Source of the DNA: Membranipora membranacea
Taxonomy: Eukaryota > Bryozoa > Gymnolaemata > Cheilostomatida > Membraniporidae
Direction: 5' to 3'
DNA: 64,000 bases
Assembly (NCBI GenBank): GCA_914767715.1
Contig: OU612075.1
Location: 9,734,001 to 9,798,000 of the forward strand
The notes below the pieces were generated by a model, which did not search any database, was not told where the DNA came from, and saw only the letters and a program-made list of their open reading frames with translations. Shown piece by piece: positions 62,269-64,000 of the stretch. The position numbers were made by a program, and so were the translations under genes. Within the stretch, counting starts at the first letter, position 1. Each line of letters begins with the position of its first letter.

Positions 62269-64000
62269 ATGATTCAGCTAGCAATATGCTATCATACTAA
62301 AATCTATCTATCTATGGTCAAGGTGCCAAGTACTGCAGTGGCCTTCAGTTTGCCTTTTATTTTCAGGTCAGTATTTGATGAATGTATTGATGACATCCCA
62401 TCAGCAGATGCTCCCTTAGACAAGTTTCTCTGCTGTGATGTTTGTATGAGAAAAGATGATACAAGAGAACTGGCACAGATTTATTGTGTAATCTGTCAAG
62501 AAAGGCTTTGTACCTCCCATGAAAAGGTAAATTTGCTCAGACTCAGAGAGGATACCTTTGGATATATCCGGGGTGAACGCTTTGAGATCTTATGGTTCAA
62601 AATTTATTGGTTGTAAGGCAGTAGTTAGTGAATTTAATTATCTCAAAACTAAACTCCTATATGACCTTAAAATTCTCTTAATGGGTCAACTAACAGTGAG
62701 CCGTCCATATCAGCTTTGGATGATTATCTTTTAACTTTATGTGTGTCAGGGCCTTGGTTGTATGTCAGGGCCTTGGTTGTGTGTCAGGGCCTTGGCTGTG
62801 TGTCAGGGCCTTGGCTGTGTCAAGACCTTGGTAGAGTTACTAGATAGTTAGATGGAAATTACAAATACTAGCTAGTTTCCCCTCCTAATAGAATGATGAT
62901 ATTTTGCTTAATTCTATCATGGCTGGCATGCTCAGCTCCCAGCTGTCTCAATGTAATAGACATTGAAAATTAAATTCCATGTATTTTATAGTATGTATCG
63001 GTTTAGGATAATAGCCGTCAATTTCTGATGTAACACATTTATTGCAGAGTCACAATGATGCCCTTGATGATCACATGAGGATAAGGATGGATGAGTATAA
63101 GAGAGATTTTAGAAAGATGGAGACAAGATACTGTGTTAAACATCCTAAGAAGGTTTACTCAACGGCCTGCGGAAAATGTAGTCGCATGTTTTGTTCTGTC
63201 TGTATTGAGAATATAGATACCTGCTCTGATGGTAAATATATAACATGTTTATATTTTTTCCTTAAAGACTACCCAAAGAAGTGCTTGTTTCTTTTATTGC
63301 ACATCTGAGAGACTGTGACATCATAATGCAGAGAATGGGAGTTACCTTACCTTATGGAGGCACTTTTTCCACCATCAATAATTCATGCTAAGTAGAACAT
63401 TGAATTTTTTTACCGTTCAAATCTGATAAAACTTTATTTTAAGTAACTTCCAGACTATAACATTCATTGGTCTTTGAGTAGTCTTTAAGATAGTTTTAAG
63501 CGGTCGGAGTGATAGTTAAAGCTACTGTATCATTGACTTGGAGACCCTAAGTTTTACAGAATTAGATAATATAATGAAAGAAAGTGTGCTCCAACATCGT
63601 ACCCTGATTGTCAATGAGAGATAAAAATAGTAACACAAGCAATGTTAATGATTTACATTCCTCCAGGTAATAACCACAACCTGAAGGCAATAAGTAGTTT
63701 GGTTATTCTGCTGACTTACTTGGTGAATGAGAAGAAAGTATGGATATATGATAAAGAGGAGCACCTGTTAGGAATGTCGAAACAACTGACAGCTGTCATA
63801 TCTGACTGGGATACAGAGACACAAGAGATGATTGAGAAGTTGCATGAAGCCAGAGATAAACATGTAGGTGTAGACTTTGGATGATCTGTGTGTTGTTGAA
63901 ATGACAGTTTCTATTTAGGCTGACCTCATGTTCTTGTCAATAATTATTGTAAGACCTCCCATATCCCAGCTGATTATATGGAGTTGTCTACTCAGTCTTT
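62269..64000 (+). CDS. TRIM-like gene copy 4, RING exon deleted (partial, runs off window)
   Basis: Exons equivalent to 2-4 of copy 1 are intact: 62367-62526 (B-box 1), 63048-63231 (B-box 2), 63667-63863 (start of coiled coil). The exon holding the start codon and RING is missing: sequence jumps from aaaatctatc to tatggtcaaggtg, removing about 390 bp that copy 1 has at 16719-17108. A frame from ATG 62269 reads MIQLAICYHTKIYLSMVKV and runs through the former intron, across the old acceptor, into B-box 1 with no stop, so a RING-less protein is possible. Alternatively this is a pseudogene. The later exons lie outside the window. It is closest to copy 1 (QERLC, STACGKCSRMFCS). Confidence 0.72.
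62740..62832 (+). repeat. 19-bp minisatellite in intron of TRIM copy 4, five units
   Basis: Four full units of tgtgtgtcagggccttggt-like sequence plus a 17-bp partial unit, homologous to the seven-unit array at 17535-17665. Confidence 0.88.

Overview
This is eukaryotic nuclear DNA, almost certainly from an invertebrate animal: genes are split into short exons with GT..AG introns, the DNA is AT-rich, non-coding space is large, and several classes of mobile element are present. The protein families (TRIM-type RING/B-box/coiled-coil/beta-propeller proteins, an RNF26-like multi-pass membrane RING protein, a secreted WAP-domain protein) are metazoan. I cannot fix the phylum from sequence alone.

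The window is a decayed tandem array with a unit of about 16.5-20 kb. Each full unit contains, in order: a spacer with a minus-strand PHD-finger ORF1 relic of a LINE-like element; a long palindromic repeat; a 7-exon RNF26-like membrane E3 ligase gene (+); a spacer with a minus-strand coding relic; and an 8-exon TRIM-like E3 ligase gene (+). Five TRIM copies are visible: the 3' end of copy 0 (1-580), copy 1 (16826-21111), copy 2 (33081-37532), copy 3 (49640-54078), and copy 4 (from about 62269 to the window end), which has lost its RING exon. Three RNF26-like copies are visible: A (10148-14551, intact, 538 aa predicted), B (26708-31109, pseudogene) and C (42915-47677, stops just after its last zinc ligand). 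A fourth survives only as about 64 bp at 60137-60200.

Units 1 and 4 are sisters, as are TRIM copies 2 and 3. RNF26 copy C is a mosaic, A-like in its 5' half and B-like in its 3' half, which points to gene conversion or unequal crossing-over. The two gene types plausibly encode two ubiquitin ligases, one membrane-bound and one soluble, amplified together. Vertebrate RNF26 and many TRIMs act in innate immune signalling; a joint role here is inference.

Unit 4 is interrupted. From about 54918 to 60136 the array is replaced by unrelated DNA holding a 3-exon secreted cysteine-rich/WAP-domain gene (55995-57962), with a reverse-transcriptase fragment in its first intron.

Comparing the copies reveals several insertions with clean target-site duplications. 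They are a 4.19-kb foldback element (1362-5548) whose terminal inverted repeats are arrays of 16-bp units, with a second foldback element nested inside it (3833-4880); a 415-bp hAT-type MITE carrying an intron-containing tRNA-like gene (24225-24639); a 287-bp hAT-like MITE in an RNF26 intron (45889-46175); a 230-bp MITE with long perfect ends (15567-15796 and 61179-61387); and a 295-313-bp inverted-repeat element with a tRNA-like internal promoter (8920-9214 and 41670-41982).
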